NCBI RefSeq assembly: GCF_001643235.1 | Contig: NZ_LQWY01000014.1 | Location: 1 to 64,000, forward strand | From: Domibacillus aminovorans | Lineage (GTDB): Bacteria; Bacillota; Bacilli; Bacillales; Domibacillaceae | Direction of reading: 5' to 3' | Length of the DNA: 64,000 bases | Part shown: positions 9,029 to 17,255 of the stretch, one piece after another | Position numbering within the stretch: position 1 is the stretch's first letter | Layout: every line of letters starts with the position of its first letter | Translations under genes and position numbers: made by a program | Notes under the pieces: generated by a model | What the model saw: only the letters and a program-made list of their open reading frames with translations | Database searches by the model: none | Told to the model about the DNA's origin: nothing

Positions 9029-9930
9029 TCCTTCACCACCAATTTTAAGAAGATTTCTTCTAAAGTATCGTTATTGATTTCGAATTTTACGATGTCCACT
9101 TTATGCTCAAGCGCATTTTCTAGTAACATATTTTTGTTTTTTTCGATGTTTTCAACTTTTATTTGGACTTTATGCCCAATGACCTCTATTTCCTTCACAT
9201 AAGGTAATTTTTTTACAACGTCAATCCATTTTTGATCCTTTGCTGTGATTTCTACGTTTAGCTTATTTTTGCTATTGCGGTTTAACAGTTCGGTGATCGT
9301 TGTATCTTCTATTTTTGTTCCATTTTTTATAATTACAAATCGTTCGCATATTTCTTCCGCATCGCCCAATATATGGGTTGATAATAAAATTGTTGTATCT
9401 TTTTTTATTTCTTCGATCAGGTTTAACACTTCTCTTCGGCCGATTGGATCTAATGCGGATACCGGTTCATCCATGACAATAAGCGAAGGCTTATGCAGTA
9501 GTGCTTGTGCAATACCGAGTCGCTGTTTCATTCCACCGGAAAATGTGCCAACTTTTGAATTTTCTTCGCCTCTCAGTCCAACTTTTGTCAAAATTTCAGG
9601 TATTGAGTTTGTTAATTCTTCTTTTTGCAATCCAGAAAGCTTTCCCATAAACGTAAGAGTTTCTTTCGCTGTCATCCAATGAAAAAAGTTAGGGTACTGT
9701 GGCAGGTAGCCAATTTCCCTTTTCATTTTCGATATTTTTTTCCCATTCAGCAAAACTTCGCCTGCTTGTGGGTCGATAATATCTGAAATCACTTTTATTA
9801 ATGTGGATTTCCCAGCTCCATTCGGTCCGATCAAGCCGACACATTCTCCCGATTGCAGTTCCATCGAGAAATTATTGACAGCGATTTTTTCTTTAAATGT
9901 TTTCGTCACATTTTTGATTTCCAATTTCAT
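9025..9930 (-). CDS. ABC transporter ATP-binding protein, YxlF-like
   Basis: The 301-residue ABC ATPase has all motifs: Walker A GPNGAGKSTL near residue 36, Q-loop YLPQYPN near 77, signature TFSGGMKQRLGIAQAL near 128, Walker B SLIVMDEP near 149 and H-loop LLSTHILGDAE near 183. After residue 220 comes a roughly 80-residue C-terminal domain common in drug- and bacteriocin-type exporters. It overlaps both neighbours by four bases, which implies translational coupling. It supplies energy for the permease encoded next. It resembles YxlF of the sigY region, but no sigY gene is present here. Confidence 0.93.
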   Translation of the reverse strand: MKLEIKNVTKTFKEKIAVNNFSMELQSGECVGLIGPNGAGKSTLIKVISDIIDPQAGEVLLNGKKISKMKREIGYLPQYPNFFHWMTAKETLTFMGKLSGLQKEELTNSIPEILTKVGLRGEENSKVGTFSGGMKQRLGIAQALLHKPSLIVMDEPVSALDPIGRREVLNLIEEIKKDTTILLSTHILGDAEEICERFVIIKNGTKIEDTTITELLNRNSKNKLNVEITAKDQKWIDVVKKLPYVKEIEVIGHKVQIKVENIEKNKNMLLENALEHKVDIVKFEINNDTLEEIFLKLVVKE

Positions 9931-10175
9931 AATCTTTCACTATCCTTTCGCCCTATAACAAAGTAAAGAATTGGACCAAGTGTATTAACAAAAAGGATAA
10001 TAAATGTCCACATGAGAAGGCTTTTTCTCGTTTTTCTATGTCTGTATAAATCAATTAAAGCAATTAAAACTAATAGGATACCTACTGCAAAAAACGGCAA
10101 TATTATGGGAATAAAAGCCATAAAGTCAATATCTTTTAATTCATCAAACCCATAGTGCAGTTGCATTTTTAACAC
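9927..10175 (-). CDS. PLDc_N-type small membrane protein, YxlE-like
   Basis: The 82-residue protein has two hydrophobic segments (about 18-43 and 53-73) separated by a basic loop (DLYRHRKTRKS). It ends TLGPILYFVIGRKDSERL, the pattern of the phospholipase D N-terminal (PLDc_N) family. The YxlE protein of B. subtilis, encoded upstream of yxlFG, belongs to the same family. The first operon ATG is preceded by AAGGAAG eight bases away. A near-palindromic operator lies 15 bases upstream of the start. It probably acts as an accessory or regulatory subunit of the exporter. Confidence 0.8.
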   Translation of the reverse strand: MLKMQLHYGFDELKDIDFMAFIPIILPFFAVGILLVLIALIDLYRHRKTRKSLLMWTFIILFVNTLGPILYFVIGRKDSERL

Positions 10176-10189
10176 TTCCTTTTCATCTC

Positions 10190-10213
10190 GTTATCGTTAT
10201 TGATAATGATAAC
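10190..10213. promoter_or_regulatory. 24-bp near-perfect palindrome, operator candidate 1
   Basis: Four hexamers in a row: GTTATC, GTTATT, GATAAT, GATAAC. The two halves are inverted copies with a single mismatch. The site sits directly upstream of the ribosome site of the yxlE-like gene. The GATAAT hexamers resemble Fur-type units, but the 19-base Fur consensus is matched only in half (about 12/19), so a dimeric regulator such as the divergently encoded winged-helix protein is an alternative. Confidence 0.55.
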
Positions 10214-10239
10214 TTCAAAAGAAGTGCATTGCAATACCT

Positions 10240-10263
10240 ATTCTCATTATTTATAATAAGAAT
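10240..10263. promoter_or_regulatory. 24-bp palindrome, operator candidate 2
   Basis: ATTCTCATTAT and ATAATAAGAAT are inverted copies with one mismatch across a central TT. It lies 53 bases upstream of the regulator ATG, between the divergent genes. Its arms differ from those of the palindrome at 10190, so two different proteins, or two affinities, may be involved. Confidence 0.5.
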
Positions 10264-10316
10264 AAAATTGATGGTAAATAGAAAAACAATTAATAAACAC
10301 AAACGAGGAGAACATT

Positions 10317-10856
10317 ATGGTTAATAAAGTTGAAGTTTTATTGCATCCAGTAAGAATGAAAATTTCTCAGGTACTAATGAGGAATAAAGACAATGGATTA
10401 ACACCTTTAGAAATGGTAAAAATTATTAAAGATGTACCTCAAGCAACTTTATATAGACATATACAAGTCATGTTGGATTCTGGTATTATTCGCGTTATTA
10501 AAGAAAAAAAGGTGAAATCTGTTTCCGAAAAATATTACGCTTTAAATGAAATTGAGGCTAGGCTTAATGTAGAAGATTGGAAAAAAGCTTCTAGTGAGAA
10601 AAAGCTTGATTATGTTTCATATTATCAATTATCACTTATGACTCAATATCACAGTTATCTTAAGAAATTAGAAGAACAAAACTGCCGGGAAGATGGTGCT
10701 ACTTTTTCTTTAGTAGAATTAAAAATAGATGAGGAACACTTTATACAATTTCAAAACGAATTAAACGAATTAATGACAAAATACTACCATACCACGAGCA
10801 ATGAAATAGATGCTCCAGTTCGAACAATCGCTGTTACAATTATTCCAGATACTTAA
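10317..10856 (+). CDS. ArsR-like winged-helix transcriptional regulator
   Basis: The 179-residue protein starts VEVLLHPVRMKISQVLM, typical of the HTH_20/ArsR-like class. The recognition helix region is QATLYRHIQVMLDSGIIRVIKEKK (about 42-65), followed by a wing and a helical, acidic C-terminal domain probably used for dimerisation or effector binding. ATG is preceded by GAGGAGA. It is divergent from the yxlEFG-like exporter operon with two palindromes in the shared spacer, so it most likely controls that operon and itself. No metal-binding cysteine motif is visible. Confidence 0.82.
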   Translation: MVNKVEVLLHPVRMKISQVLMRNKDNGLTPLEMVKIIKDVPQATLYRHIQVMLDSGIIRVIKEKKVKSVSEKYYALNEIEARLNVEDWKKASSEKKLDYVSYYQLSLMTQYHSYLKKLEEQNCREDGATFSLVELKIDEEHFIQFQNELNELMTKYYHTTSNEIDAPVRTIAVTIIPDT

Positions 10857-10974
10857 ACGAATTAAATAATACTAACTTTTGTAGCGACCCGGTGATTGGA
10901 ATGTTCGACAAATAGCTCATTATTTATCCGACAGTCATTTGAACGGATATATTAGCCTTAAATTTTATTATAAG

Positions 10975-11016
10975 AAAAGCCGATGATTCCTTAGCGTAGG
11001 AAAACTCGGCTTTTTT
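10975..11016 (+). terminator. Rho-independent terminator
   Basis: AAAAGCCGA pairs with TCGGCTTTT around a 22-base loop with an inner TTCCTTA/TAGGAA stem, and ends in T6. It probably ends the regulator transcript. Confidence 0.7.
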
Positions 11017-11067
11017 CATGTTGGAATTTGCTTAGCGTATGTTTTCCGCGTTTTGTTGGTAGGACCC

Positions 11068-11251
11068 CATGCCCATCAAGTTAAATTTTCTTTATGCCTT
11101 AAAAACGAAAAAAACGCTATTCTTTTTCTAACAATAAGATAAAGGATGGCGTTTTCTTATGAATCTCACGATTTCAGAAGAGCTTGCTCTCTTTTCACAA
11201 GAGCTACAATATATTTTATCTCCAGTAGGCCTACAAGATATATTTGCCTAG
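11068..11251 (+). pseudogene. IS231-type (IS4 group) left end and transposase N-terminus relic
   Basis: CATGCCCATCAAGTTAA at 11068 closely resembles the terminal inverted repeat of IS231 elements. At the expected distance, ATG at 11159 opens a 30-codon ORF: MNLTISEELALFSQEL, then QYILSPVGLQDIFA and a TAG stop. This is the N-terminus of IS231/IS4-type transposases. No further transposase sequence follows and no second terminal repeat is visible, so it is a dead fragment. The bases up to about 11310 may include shuffled pieces of the same element. Confidence 0.75.
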
Positions 11252-11343
11252 TTTTAATTATGAAGCTCAGGGAATGCTCTCTGACATAGAAGTTGCAAAT
11301 CAACCTAAATAACAGGCCCTTAGTTTAATAGATATACTGTTGC

Positions 11344-11357
11344 TTTGAAATAAAGTT
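11344..11357. repeat. partial copy of the interspersed repeat
   Basis: GAAATAAAGTTTGATCA shares its core with the first block of the repeats at 8108 and 30374. The second block is missing. It lies directly after the IS231 relic and just before the end of the MFS gene. Confidence 0.4.
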
Positions 11358-11369
11358 TGATCATTTTCT

Positions 11370-12515
11370 TTAGTTCTTCAACGTGCTTAGAAAGAAACTA
11401 ATGGTTGCTGTTCCCGCACAAATATATGGTAGCATCAAGTATCCCCAATTAGTGATGACATACCCTCCAATCATGGAACCTAGTGTAATCCCAATATAAA
11501 GGGCTGTATTATTCCATGCCATGACGATACCTCTTTTATCGGGATATTCAGCTGCAAGTCGAGCCTGATATGAGGTGAATCCTGCATATCCAACCAATGC
11601 CCACATGAACAGGAAAAAATAAATCCAATCTCCAGATGAAAAGAAAATACCTATGGAAATTAGGCTTATAGTTAATAAACCAAGTGTTACCTTAGAAATC
11701 ATGCTTTCTCCGAACTTATTTATTAATTGCCCACTTGAAAGACTCCCCAAAACGGCACCAATTCCATAAAAGGTAACAGCTAATGCGATATCAGGTGAGG
11801 AAAATTTGTTTTCGTAGTAAAGAGCAGCCCCTAGATATACATAAAGAGTATACATAGAAATTGCCCAGATAGCTGTTACACTAACTGAACCCAGTATTCT
11901 AAATAAATTCCCTTGTACGAAATTTATAGTTGAATGCTTTTGATGAATGGCTCTCCATGTTTTGAAGTTGACAATGGCTAAAGCTGCTCCAATAGTAGCT
12001 ATTCCAAAAAATACCGAACGCCAACCAACAAAATGCTGTAACAATGTTCCAAGTGGTGCCCCAGCCCAAAGGGCCATTAAATGCCCTGAAACAACAATAG
12101 AAAGCCATATTCCCCGTCGGTTAGGAGGCGCTATATCTCCAATGATTGCATAAATTAAAGGTGTAATAGAAGCAACAGATAAGCCAGCAAAAACTCGACT
12201 GATGATTAACCATGAAAACGAAGGAGCAAGGCCCGTTAATACATTAGAAATAACAAAGAGAAATAAGCCCAAGGTGATAAAGAAGCTCCTTCCCTTTTTA
12301 TCGGATAACCACCCAAAAAAAGGAGCAGTAATAGCATATGTTACTGCAAAGCCTGTTACCATCCATCCTGCAATGGCAGAAGGAACCCCATACTCTTCAG
12401 AAATAAATGGAAATAATGGAGAAACCACAAATAAATCTGTTCCCATAAGAAACAATGTAATCCAACCCACGATCAAATGTACTCTACCTGTCTGATACAT
12501 ATTGAGTACCTCCAA
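11370..12515 (-). CDS. MFS transporter (DHA1-type drug/metabolite efflux)
   Basis: The 381-residue protein has about 12 membrane segments. Motif A, GWLSDKKGRSFFITLGL, lies between TM2 and TM3 (about 64-80). A second loop motif INKFGESMISK in the C-half supports the 6+6 design. The AraJ/YdhP-like DHA1 subgroup is the best fit, implying proton-driven export of drugs, sugars or metabolites; the substrate is unknown. The gene stands alone: downstream is the IS231 relic, upstream a 500-base gap. MEVLNM precedes MYQTGRVHL, and the second Met at 12500 is an alternative start. Confidence 0.88.
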   Translation of the reverse strand: MEVLNMYQTGRVHLIVGWITLFLMGTDLFVVSPLFPFISEEYGVPSAIAGWMVTGFAVTYAITAPFFGWLSDKKGRSFFITLGLFLFVISNVLTGLAPSFSWLIISRVFAGLSVASITPLIYAIIGDIAPPNRRGIWLSIVVSGHLMALWAGAPLGTLLQHFVGWRSVFFGIATIGAALAIVNFKTWRAIHQKHSTINFVQGNLFRILGSVSVTAIWAISMYTLYVYLGAALYYENKFSSPDIALAVTFYGIGAVLGSLSSGQLINKFGESMISKVTLGLLTISLISIGIFFSSGDWIYFFLFMWALVGYAGFTSYQARLAAEYPDKRGIVMAWNNTALYIGITLGSMIGGYVITNWGYLMLPYICAGTATISFFLSTLKN

Positions 12516-12920
12516 TATAAGACCTTCCTAGATATTATTCATTTAAAGGTAGAATTAGGTATTCTAAGATGTTTAAAAGAGGACAAAAATCCCCTTATTG
12601 TAAAGTGAAAATAAAGGTGTTTAATTTTTAATAAAAAATACTCCACCACACTAAAAAATATAACACTAAAGTCGTTTAAATCTCAGTGTTATTCCAAAAT
12701 CGCGCCCGATTGTTGAATAACATAACTCATGTTTTTAAACAACATTATTGTAAATGTAATAACTTTATCTGTAACCCCACTGCGTAGAGGTAACTAATTC
12801 CAATATAGATGAGCCTCTAAACTTGATCTCTCTCATCCCAATCCTTCTCTTCAACGGACTGACTGTGCAATAAATTTAGTATGTACTAACCTTAATTAAA
12901 GATGCTCACTCTCTCCTTTA
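12516..12920. other. intergenic region
   Basis: About 400 AT-rich bases between the divergent MFS and DUF2164 genes. I see no ORF, structured RNA or clear repeat. Confidence 0.4.
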
Positions 12921-12948
12921 TTGACATAACAATCTGTAAAAATATAGT
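12921..12948 (+). promoter_or_regulatory. sigma-A promoter for the DUF2164 gene
   Basis: TTGACA at 12921 and TATAGT at 12943 are separated by 16 bases. They lie 66 bases upstream of the TTG start of the next gene. Confidence 0.6.
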
Positions 12949-13013
12949 CTGTATTTTTCTGAATTTCGCATGTAAAGTTACAGTAATATATTTTTTAAAA
13001 GGAGTGTTCTATT

Positions 13014-13259
13014 TTGTTTTTAAAGCTTACAAAAGAGCAACAACAATTAATGATTTCTGACATTCAATATTTCTTTTCACAAGAAAGAGATGAAGAAATA
13101 ACTGAATTTGCTGCAGAAAGAGTATTAGATTTCGTTAAAGAGTCACTTGCTCCTCATTTCTATAACGCTGCTGTTTTAGATGTTAAACATGTAGTTGAAC
13201 AGCAATTTTCCTCACTTGAAGATGAAATATTAACTCTAGAACGTCCGATAAAAAGATAA
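13014..13259 (+). CDS. DUF2164 family protein
   Basis: The 81-residue acidic protein contains LTKEQQQLMISDIQYFFSQE and IGE-like acidic helices, with NAAVLDVKHVVEQQF (about 55-69). This is the layout of the DUF2164 family, which has unknown function and is common in Bacillaceae. The start is TTG, preceded by AAAGGAG seven bases upstream; no ATG is available. A sigma-A promoter lies upstream. It is probably cytoplasmic and helical. The family call is by pattern; no biochemical role is known. Confidence 0.75.
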   Translation: MFLKLTKEQQQLMISDIQYFFSQERDEEITEFAAERVLDFVKESLAPHFYNAAVLDVKHVVEQQFSSLEDEILTLERPIKR

Positions 13260-13499
13260 TTAATTTTTCAAGAGTGAATTAGATCATAGTTCACTCTTTT
13301 ACTTCACAGTTTGTGTTTTACTGTTGATCAGCTCTCATTTCCTTTTTAGTTCATAGTTTGAATATACTGCCTATTACTCCACCATCTAATATTCATTGAC
13401 TGTTTCCTAATTTTAAAATCCCTCTATGTTTAAATCCTCATTTAATGGGTATACATACTACTTAATCCAAATTTATTAAATAAAGGAGGACTTCATATT

Positions 13500-13679
13500 A
13501 TGTTACCGATCGAAATTTTTGGATGGATTATTTCAATGATTTTAGGCGTTGTCTTTATTGGTTCTTTAGTGGCACTACCAAAAGGAATGACCTCTAAAAC
13601 TCAAACAGAGAAATCCTTTACACAGCGGACTATTTCAGAGAAAAAAATAAAGGATCGTCCAACAAAGAAGACTTCTTAA
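13500..13679 (+). CDS. small single-pass membrane protein
   Basis: The 59-residue ORF has a clear AAAGGAGGA site ten bases before the ATG. Residues about 5-28 are hydrophobic (IFGWIISMILGVVFIGSLV), followed by a hydrophilic basic tail rich in Lys and Thr (ending DRPTKKTS). I do not recognise the family. It is monocistronic, with a good terminator at 13803. Confidence 0.65.
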   Translation: MLPIEIFGWIISMILGVVFIGSLVALPKGMTSKTQTEKSFTQRTISEKKIKDRPTKKTS

Positions 13680-13802
13680 TCTTTTAATTATTGTTGTTTT
13701 ACTATTTCCTTGTTAAAATAACCTGCCCGTTCGTTTAACAAGGGTATCAACATCAGTCGCTAATAAAGCCTTAATCTAATGAACTTTAAATTAGAACCCT
13801 AA

Positions 13803-13843
13803 AAATCCCGTTAGAAGAATAACAAATCCAACGGGATTTTTTC
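13803..13843. terminator. Rho-independent terminator
   Basis: AAATCCCGTT pairs with AACGGGATTT and is followed by T-rich sequence. It lies between convergent genes (small membrane protein and flavoenzyme) and could serve the plus strand. Confidence 0.75.
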
Positions 13844-13898
13844 TTTGATTTATCCTTATTTATAGCTCACCGTAATGTATCTAACTGATACTTACCAT

Positions 13899-15248
13899 TT
13901 AAAACCACTTCTTAAAAGGAGGGATACTTTGAGGGAAATTAAATAGGTTGAATGAATCATATTCCATTTTTACTTCTCGAAGTCGCTTAAAATTATCTCC
14001 ATAGTACGCTGTTGGCCAATCTTTGATATATCGATCCGGAAAATTCACATAGTCACCCGTTGTATATGGAGATAGGGCCCTCTTTAATTCTTCTATCCAG
14101 CGGATATTTTGCCGTTCTTCTACGGAATCGTTCCATGTAGCCAGGTACTCTTGAGCGATAATGGCGTCCCGGTAATAGAAAGCCGTTTCATTAGGGGCTA
14201 TCCGGCCTGCTGCACCTCCCAGAGATTGATGCCATATGCCGGAATTTTCATTTGGAGCGTTTGCTAAAAATTGTTTCATCGTCAAGATTGCTTTAGGTGG
14301 AAAAGGTTTTTCAAGAAAGGATCCTGATTTCTTACGGAGAGCTGGTCGGTTTCCACTTGGTACGTCAAAGAATCGCACAGCTTCAATGTACGGGACTTCC
14401 TTTACCGATACACTTGTTGGTGAGCCGATGGTCGTTAAAGGCCGAAGAAGCTCCTTTAACTTGGATGATGGACCAACAAATTCACCTTGAGCGATAATTT
14501 GGTTTGCTTCCTTTGATTTTAATTCAATTTGTGAAGTTAAACGTTCATCCGTGTTAGGTGCCCAATTTTGCCATGCATTAAATGCAGCCTCGAAATCATC
14601 CCATCCCCATGTAACGGAGAAGACTGACACCTTTGAAATACGGTGCAGCTTGAATGTAAGGGACGTGACAATACCAAAATTTCCGCCACCGCCTCCGCAA
14701 CAAGCCCAAAATAGATCACTATTGTGATTCTTGTTTGCTTTAATAAGCTCGGCACCTCTATGTCCACCTGCCCTTACCATTTCAATTTCAATCAAATTGT
14801 CACAAGTAAGTCCAAACAGTCGTGTTAACATACCTATTCCCCCACCGAGTGTAAGGCCAATAACACCTACACTGCTTTCGGTGCCTGCTGGAATAGTCAT
14901 GCCGTATTCCCATAATTTATTATATACATGCCCCAAATTAGCGCCGGCTTCTATTTTCGCTGTTATTTCTTTACCATTGATAATAATTTCGTCCATTTCG
15001 CTGACATCAATGATCAGACCATCATTGACTAATGAAAAATTTTCATAGCTATGCCGGCCGCTCCTCATCCGAAATGGTGTACGATTTTCCCTTACCCACC
15101 TCAATGCATTTAATACATCTTCAGTATTTTGACAAAATACAATTTTACTCGGGAATTTTGGAATGCTTAAGTTATTATTTATTCTTGCCTGTTCATATTC
15201 AGAATCATCAGGGGTAACAATTCGCCCTGTAAGCTTTATCTTCTCCAA
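13899..15248 (-). CDS. FAD-binding oxidoreductase, berberine-bridge-enzyme family
   Basis: The 449-residue protein has the PCMH-type FAD domain: FRMRSGRHSYENFSLVNDG (about 57-75), in which the His is the usual covalent FAD attachment site, then GVIGLTLGGGIGMLTRLFGL (about 128-147) and GGGGGNFGIVTSLTFKLH (about 185-202). The C-terminal BBE motif is YYGDNFKRLREVKMEYDSF and NLFNFPQSIPP at the end. It resembles B. subtilis YgaK/YvdP (CotQ)-type proteins in length and motifs. It should oxidise an alcohol or sugar-like substrate with O2; the substrate is unknown. No signal peptide is present. A spore-coat location, as for CotQ, is possible but unproven here. Confidence 0.88.
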   Translation of the reverse strand: MEKIKLTGRIVTPDDSEYEQARINNNLSIPKFPSKIVFCQNTEDVLNALRWVRENRTPFRMRSGRHSYENFSLVNDGLIIDVSEMDEIIINGKEITAKIEAGANLGHVYNKLWEYGMTIPAGTESSVGVIGLTLGGGIGMLTRLFGLTCDNLIEIEMVRAGGHRGAELIKANKNHNSDLFWACCGGGGGNFGIVTSLTFKLHRISKVSVFSVTWGWDDFEAAFNAWQNWAPNTDERLTSQIELKSKEANQIIAQGEFVGPSSKLKELLRPLTTIGSPTSVSVKEVPYIEAVRFFDVPSGNRPALRKKSGSFLEKPFPPKAILTMKQFLANAPNENSGIWHQSLGGAAGRIAPNETAFYYRDAIIAQEYLATWNDSVEERQNIRWIEELKRALSPYTTGDYVNFPDRYIKDWPTAYYGDNFKRLREVKMEYDSFNLFNFPQSIPPFKKWF

Positions 15249-15380
15249 AATAGAACCCCTTTCTCAAATAATGTAGAGTGAATGTTATATACTATGAAAA
15301 ACCTTTGAGAAAGGCACATGCTTAATAAGGGAAGAGTATGGATTTCGAAATGTCCGAGAATTTTGCAGACAAATCGAAAA

Positions 15381-15408
15381 AAGAATCAGCTCTTTTAGCC
15401 TGATTCTT
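15381..15408. terminator. bidirectional terminator at the stop of the LCP gene
   Basis: AAGAATCAG pairs with CTGATTCTT, flanked by A6 on the left (T6 on the minus strand). The right arm abuts the stop codon of the LCP gene. Confidence 0.8.
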
Positions 15409-16322
15409 TATTTCAAATTTAAATGTTCTTTAAATTCATCTGATACACGTGATACTTCTTCATCATCCACTACATAATAGTAAACGCCACCGATTCTTTC
15501 ATCATTACCATCAATTGTTAGGGATTCAATGTTATCACGTGTTGATGCATAAATAGCGATCGTATCTCTAAACGACAAGTTCGTTTGTACGTTGTCACGA
15601 ATCGCCTTCATCACATCTGTAAATCTGAATATCATTTCCACGTCATTCCCTTTGCTTAAAATGCTTTCAATCACTTTACGCTGCCGGGCCTGTCTGCCAA
15701 AGTCGCCGTTTGGATCTTCCTTTCGCATTCGTGTGTAGTTCAATGCTTCAGATCCGCTTAATGTAATGCGTCCTTCAGCAAAATCATCTCCGCCATATGA
15801 AAAAGTAAAATCATTTTGTACTTCCACACCGCCGACAGCATCTACAATTTCTTTCAGGCCTTTCATGTTTATTTCTACATAATAATCTACCGGAACATCA
15901 AGAAAGTTTTCAACCGTTTTCGCTGACATTTTCACACCACCAAATGCATAGGCATGATTAATTTTATCTTTCGTGCCTTTTCCCACAATCTCTACACGTG
16001 TATCCCGGGGAATGCTTAGTATTTTCGCCTTATTTTCTTCCCTGTTCACGGACATAAACAGCATCGTGTCGGAACGGCCTGTGTCTCCTTCCTGCTCATC
16101 CACGCCAAGTAAAAGAACCGTAAACCCCTCTTTATCCTGGAGTGACACATCATCTTTCCGTTTGTCTGAATAAAGGTCTTCACCGCTCAACGTATTTTCG
16201 ACGAACTGATAGAACATAAATGTAATACCCGCCCCGACCAGCAGCACGATCAAAAAGAAACCTACTAAAAAGCTACTTTTACTTCGTTTTTTTTTTCGCT
16301 TGTCTTGTCTTCGCATATACAC
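15408..16322 (-). CDS. LytR-CpsA-Psr (LCP) family cell-wall glycopolymer ligase
   Basis: The 304-residue protein has a basic cytoplasmic N-terminus (RRQDKRKKKRSK), one membrane segment (about 19-41) and an extracellular LCP domain. Signature blocks are TVLLLGVDEQEGDTGRSDTM (about 68-87), ILSIPRDTRVEI (near 99), KINHAYAFGG (near 117) and LNYTRMRKEDPNGDFGRQAR (near 195). The Arg and Asp residues in these blocks bind the pyrophosphate of lipid-linked substrates. The enzyme attaches wall teichoic acid or a related polymer to peptidoglycan outside the cell. The AGGGAG site, promoter and terminator all fit a single-gene unit. It could be any of the TagT/U/V paralogues, so no symbol is given. Confidence 0.93.
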   Translation of the reverse strand: MYMRRQDKRKKKRSKSSFLVGFFLIVLLVGAGITFMFYQFVENTLSGEDLYSDKRKDDVSLQDKEGFTVLLLGVDEQEGDTGRSDTMLFMSVNREENKAKILSIPRDTRVEIVGKGTKDKINHAYAFGGVKMSAKTVENFLDVPVDYYVEINMKGLKEIVDAVGGVEVQNDFTFSYGGDDFAEGRITLSGSEALNYTRMRKEDPNGDFGRQARQRKVIESILSKGNDVEMIFRFTDVMKAIRDNVQTNLSFRDTIAIYASTRDNIESLTIDGNDERIGGVYYYVVDDEEVSRVSDEFKEHLNLK

Positions 16323-16348
16323 GGCTCCCTAATGTAATGTGACTTAAT

Positions 16349-16377
16349 AATATCACATCCTTCCAAACGATTTTCAA
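16349..16377 (-). promoter_or_regulatory. sigma-A-like promoter of the LCP gene
   Basis: On the minus strand TTGAAA (16377-16372) and GATATT (16354-16349) are separated by 17 bases, 27 bases before the ATG. Confidence 0.5.
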
Positions 16378-16757
16378 GACAGGCTGTTTTTAAATATGTC
16401 GCTTTGGTTTTATTCTAAAAACCAATAGCCCCGAATAGGAGAGGCTTTATCCAACAGGCTTTTGAAGAATTCGAAAAATAGTTTGAAGGAATCTATATCA
16501 ACTTGTTTGCAACAAATGCTGATAAAGCTTAAAACACACTTTTTTTGCCCCTTCTCTCTTATGAAACGAGGAAAGTATTAGCCTTTCCTTTTATTTAAAT
16601 AACTGGCTAGTTGAATATAAAACTGAACGAGGTTGACTGGCTGCTGCCGGGCCTTTTTGTATACTTACCTCTTTTAATTGACAAAATAAGTCCAGGGTGG
16701 CTATACACTCGTAAAAGACAAAAAGGTAAAATAGAAAATAATAAGGAGTTGTTCTAT
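16378..16757. other. intergenic region
   Basis: About 380 bases between the LCP gene and a small ORF. An open frame from 16611 can be read into the small ORF but has no ribosome site at its TTG start, so it is not counted as coding. I see no other structure. Confidence 0.35.
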
Positions 16758-16898
16758 TTGAACCAAGATAATGTGGATGCTAGGAAAAAGATTCAAAATA
16801 CTGTGGATGAATTAAAGAAAAAAGGGATTCCGCCAAGAGCAGCAACATATGCAGCGTCAATGGGTTATTTAAGAGCTTTTAAAAAAGACAAATTATAA
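16758..16898 (+). CDS. small hypothetical protein (46 aa)
   Basis: TTG at 16758 follows AAGGAG by about nine bases. The protein is basic and helical (NVDARKKIQNTVDELKKKGI, then PPRAATYAASMGYLRAFKK). I do not recognise it. A longer in-frame version from 16611 would add a hydrophobic segment but lacks a ribosome site. A strong terminator follows 11 bases later, which supports a real transcription unit. Confidence 0.5.
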   Translation: MNQDNVDARKKIQNTVDELKKKGIPPRAATYAASMGYLRAFKKDKL

Positions 16899-16909
16899 TA
16901 ATAAAAATC

Positions 16910-16942
16910 GCCCGTCTACTCATGACGAGTAGGCGGGCTGTT
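16910..16942 (+). terminator. strong terminator
   Basis: GCCCGTCTACTC pairs with GAGTAGGCGGGC across a five-base loop, followed by TGTTTGTT. It could serve the plus-strand ORF. It also marks the left border of the decayed prophage. Confidence 0.75.
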
Positions 16943-17026
16943 TGTTATTCTTCTTTTCGAATGAACGGATTCAATCCGACTTTCTCTTTAATGAGAGATG
17001 CAGCTTCTTCGGCCGATTCCTTGCTG
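16943..17026 (-). pseudogene. 3' end of a phage N-acetylmuramoyl-L-alanine amidase gene
   Basis: About 84 bases align with the 3' end of the amidase gene at 32632, around 90% identical by eye, including TTCTTCGGCCGATTCCTTGC. It encodes the end of a SPOR domain (compare KESAEEAAALIKEKVGLNPF). The similarity stops abruptly at about 17026. The rest of the gene is gone. Confidence 0.8.
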
Positions 17027-17175
17027 TTTAATTGTTTTTACATCAACGTCTACAATATCGAAATCGTACATGGTTTTTTGTTTCATTTCCCCATACATTT
17101 CGACAAAAAGCATCCTTGGGAAATGTGATAAAACAAAGTTAACTTTAGAATAAAAGTAATTAAAAATTTACCCTG

Positions 17176-17203
17176 CTCACATATACAGTAGCTGTACGAC
17201 AAA
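17176..17203. repeat. 28-bp phage-associated motif, copy 1
   Basis: CTCACATATACAGTA followed by GCTGTACGACAAA. The core TACAG-N3-CTGTA is a dyad. Related 28-base copies occur at 58296 and 59756 and a partial copy at 19146. Each full copy lies shortly after the stop of a minus-strand phage gene. Confidence 0.6.
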
Positions 17204-17255
17204 AAAGAGCACTCACGGAATCTGTACTCTTTTCTATACGCTCCAAACCTTACTA

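Noticed and set aside
10190-10213. Calling this palindrome a Fur box
   Set aside because: It contains GATAAT units but matches the 19-base consensus at only about 12 positions, unlike the 16/19 site at 7568.
16611-16757. N-terminal extension of the small gene at 16758
   Set aside because: TTG at 16611 has no ribosome site, whereas AAGGAG stands before 16758.
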